Made by a program: the position numbers and the translations under genes
Assembly: GCA_963580455.1 (NCBI GenBank)
Contig: OY756965.1
Coordinates: 7,576,501 to 7,640,500, forward strand
Length of the DNA stretch: 64,000 nt
Direction of reading: 5' to 3'
DNA from: Euonymus europaeus
Taxonomy: Eukaryota > Streptophyta > Magnoliopsida > Celastrales > Celastraceae
Part shown: piece by piece, positions 61,901 through 64,000 of the stretch
How the letters are laid out: each line of letters opens with the position of its first letter
Numbering within the stretch: the stretch's first letter is position 1
The notes under the pieces: generated by a model
What the model saw: only the letters and a program-made list of their open reading frames with translations
The model's database searches: none
What the model was told of the DNA's origin: nothing

Positions 61901-64000
61901 ATCGACGAAGCTTATACTCGTAAAATTGGACATAGAAGAATAATAAAAAGTGTAAACCGAGCAACTTTGATAGTCCGAAGTTGCTCAACTCTCTCTATGG
62001 AGCAGCTTTTAACGGTTTTGTCCATTTGTAATAGAAAGTTGTTGTTTTGGCATCTAAATAATCTACGAAGCTTATACTCGTAAAATTGGACATAGAAGAA
62101 CAATAAAAAATGTACACCGAGCAACTTTGATGGTCCGAAGTTGCTCAACTCTCTCTACGGAGGAGCTTTTAATGATTTTGTCCATTTTTAATAGAACGTT
62201 GTTGTTTTGGCATCGAAATAATCTACGAAGCTTATACTCGTAAAATTGGACATGGAAGAACAATAAAAATTGTACACGGAGCAACTTTGATGGTCCGAAG
62301 TTGCTCAACTCTCTTTATGGAGGAGCTTTTAACGGTTTTGTCCATTTGTCATAGAAAGTTTGTGTTTTGGCATCGAAATAATTTCGGAAGCTTATACTCG
62401 TTAAATTTGACATAGAGAACAATAAAAAGTGTACACCGAGCAACTTTGATGGTCCGAAGTTGCTCAACTCTCTCTATGGTCGAGCTTTTGACGGTTTTGT
62501 CTATTTGTAATATAAAGTTGTTGTTTTAGAATCGAAATAATCTACGAAGTTTATACACGTAAAATTTGACATAGATGAAAAATAAAAAAGGTACACCGAG
62601 CAACTTTGATCTTCCGAAGTTACTCAACTCTCTATATAGTGGTGCTTTTAACGGTTTTGTCCATTCGTAATAGAAAGTTGTTGTTTTGACATCGAAATAA
62701 TCTATGATGCTTATACTCGTAAAATTGGACATAGAAGAGCAATAAAAAGTGTACACCGAGCATTTTTGATAGTCCGAAGTTGCTCAACTCTCTCTGTGGA
62801 GGAGCTTTTAACGATTTTGTCTATTTCTCATAGAAAGTTGATGTTTTGGCATCGAAATAATCTCGGATGCTTATACTCGTAAAATGTGACATAGAAGAAG
62901 AAAAAAAAGTGTACACGGAGCAACTTTGATGGTCCGAAGTTGCTCAACTCTCATTATGGAGGGGCTTTTAATGATTTTGTCCATTTATCATAGAAAGTTG
63001 GTGTTTTGGCATCGAAATAATCTCGGAAACTTATACTCGTTAAATTTGACATAGAAGAACAATAAAAAGTATACACCGACAACTTTGATGGTTCGAACTT
63101 GAGCTCTCTCTATGGTGGAGCTTTTAACGATTTTGTCAATTTGTAACAGAAAGTTATTGTTTTGGAATCGAAATAATCAACGAAGCTTATACTCGTAAAA
63201 TTGGACATAGAAGAACAATAAAAAGTTTACACCGAGCAACTTTGATGGTCCAAAGTTTCTCAACTCTCTCTATGGAGGAGCTTTTAACGGTTTTGTCCAT
63301 TTGTAACTGAAAGTTGTTGTTTTGGCATCGAAATAATCTACGAAGCTTATACTCATAAAGTTGGACATAGAAGAACAATAAAAAGTGTACACCGAGAAGC
63401 TTTGATGATCCGAAGTTGCTCAACTCTCTCTATGGAGGTGCTTTTAACGGTTTTGTCCATTTGTAATTGAAAGTTGCTGTTTGGCCATCGAAATAATCGA
63501 AGAAGCTTATACTCGTAAAATTGGACATAGAAGAACAATAAAAAGTGTACACCGAGGAACTTTGATGGTCCGAAGTTGCTCAACTCTCTCTACGGAGGAG
63601 CTTTTAACGGTTTTGTCCATTTGTAATAGAACATTGTTGTTTTGGCATCGAAATAATCTAGGAAGCTTATACTCGTAAAATTGGACATAGAAGAACAATA
63701 AAAAGAGCATACCGAGCAACTTTGATGGTCCGAAGTTGCTCAAATCTCTCTATCGAGGAGCTTTTAACGGTTTTGTCCATTTGTCATAGAAAGTTGGTGT
63801 TTTGGCATCGAAATAATTACGGAAGCTTATACTAGTAAAATTTGACGTAGAAGGACAATAAAAAGTGTACACCGGGCAACTTTAAAAGTCCGAAGTTGCT
63901 CAACTCTCTTTATGAGGAGATTTCAACGGTTTTTTCCATTTTTCATAGAAAGTCGATGTTTTGTCATCGAAATAATCTACGAGGCTTATACTCATAAAGT
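52900..64000. repeat. 160-bp satellite array, right segment, ~2.72-kb (17-monomer) higher-order repeat
   Basis: The marker string GTGTTCACTGAGCG occurs at 53163, 55886, 58607 and 61318, spacings of 2723, 2721 and 2711 bp, close to 17 x 160. Other variants (ATCTCGGAAGGTTATAC with TTTGACACAAAAG, and the AATAAAGTGTACACC short form near 58917 and 61628) keep step with it. This is the longest higher-order period and the most diverged monomer set in the window. It runs off the right edge, so the array is not complete here. It holds no host gene. Confidence 0.92.

Noticed and set aside
1..64000. Many minus-strand reading frames of 60-130 codons in the satellite, with related hydrophobic products
   Set aside because: They recur once per monomer, shift frame from one monomer to the next because 160 is not a multiple of 3, end at fixed monomer positions and match no family. 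They are by-products of a low-stop satellite strand.

Overview
The window looks like heterochromatin from a higher plant, probably an angiosperm (inference). About 50 kb of the 64 kb is one tandem satellite with a ~160-bp monomer, AT-rich, with a HindIII site (AAGCTT) in most monomers. Two insertions break it: a 3.27-kb GC-richer composite element, and a 10.7-kb Ty1-copia LTR retrotransposon with a complete plant-type gag-pol order. There is no host gene, rRNA, functional tRNA, CRISPR array or bacterial feature.

Layout. 1-15796: satellite, the most homogeneous part, with 5-mer (800 bp) higher-order repeats and later block duplications of 640, 3360 and ~3520 bp, all whole numbers of monomers. 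15797-19066: composite element made of about fifteen tRNA-like modules in both orientations. The modules join head to head through a recurring 32-bp palindrome and tail to tail through a 14-bp palindrome. A perfect 98-bp hairpin forms the left edge, the ends are TGATGATGCA/TGCATCATCA, and the flanks carry a 5-bp target duplication with one mismatch. 19067-42189: satellite with longer, more diverged higher-order repeats (~1277 bp, ~1436 bp, and a family spaced by ~4.5-5 kb). 42190-52899: minus-strand Ty1-copia element with 2.37-kb LTRs about 99% identical, flanked by the 5-bp duplication CTTTT. Gag, a middle segment and Pol lie in one frame, interrupted by three stop codons. 52900-64000: satellite organised as a ~2.72-kb (17-monomer) higher-order repeat in four copies.

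How it fits together. Block lengths that are monomer multiples point to unequal exchange as the force building the array. Both insertions fall inside single monomers, and uninterrupted paralogous copies of each target site exist elsewhere in the window. Each insertion therefore entered a pre-existing array without other rearrangement. The retrotransposon is the only protein-coding entity, and its products (Gag particle, protease, integrase, RT-RNase H) would serve only its own copying. The least explained object is the 3.27-kb palindromic tRNA-like composite. Most monomers also carry a dyad able to form a short hairpin, as seen in some centromeric satellites. Whether this array is centromeric, pericentromeric or subtelomeric cannot be told from sequence alone.
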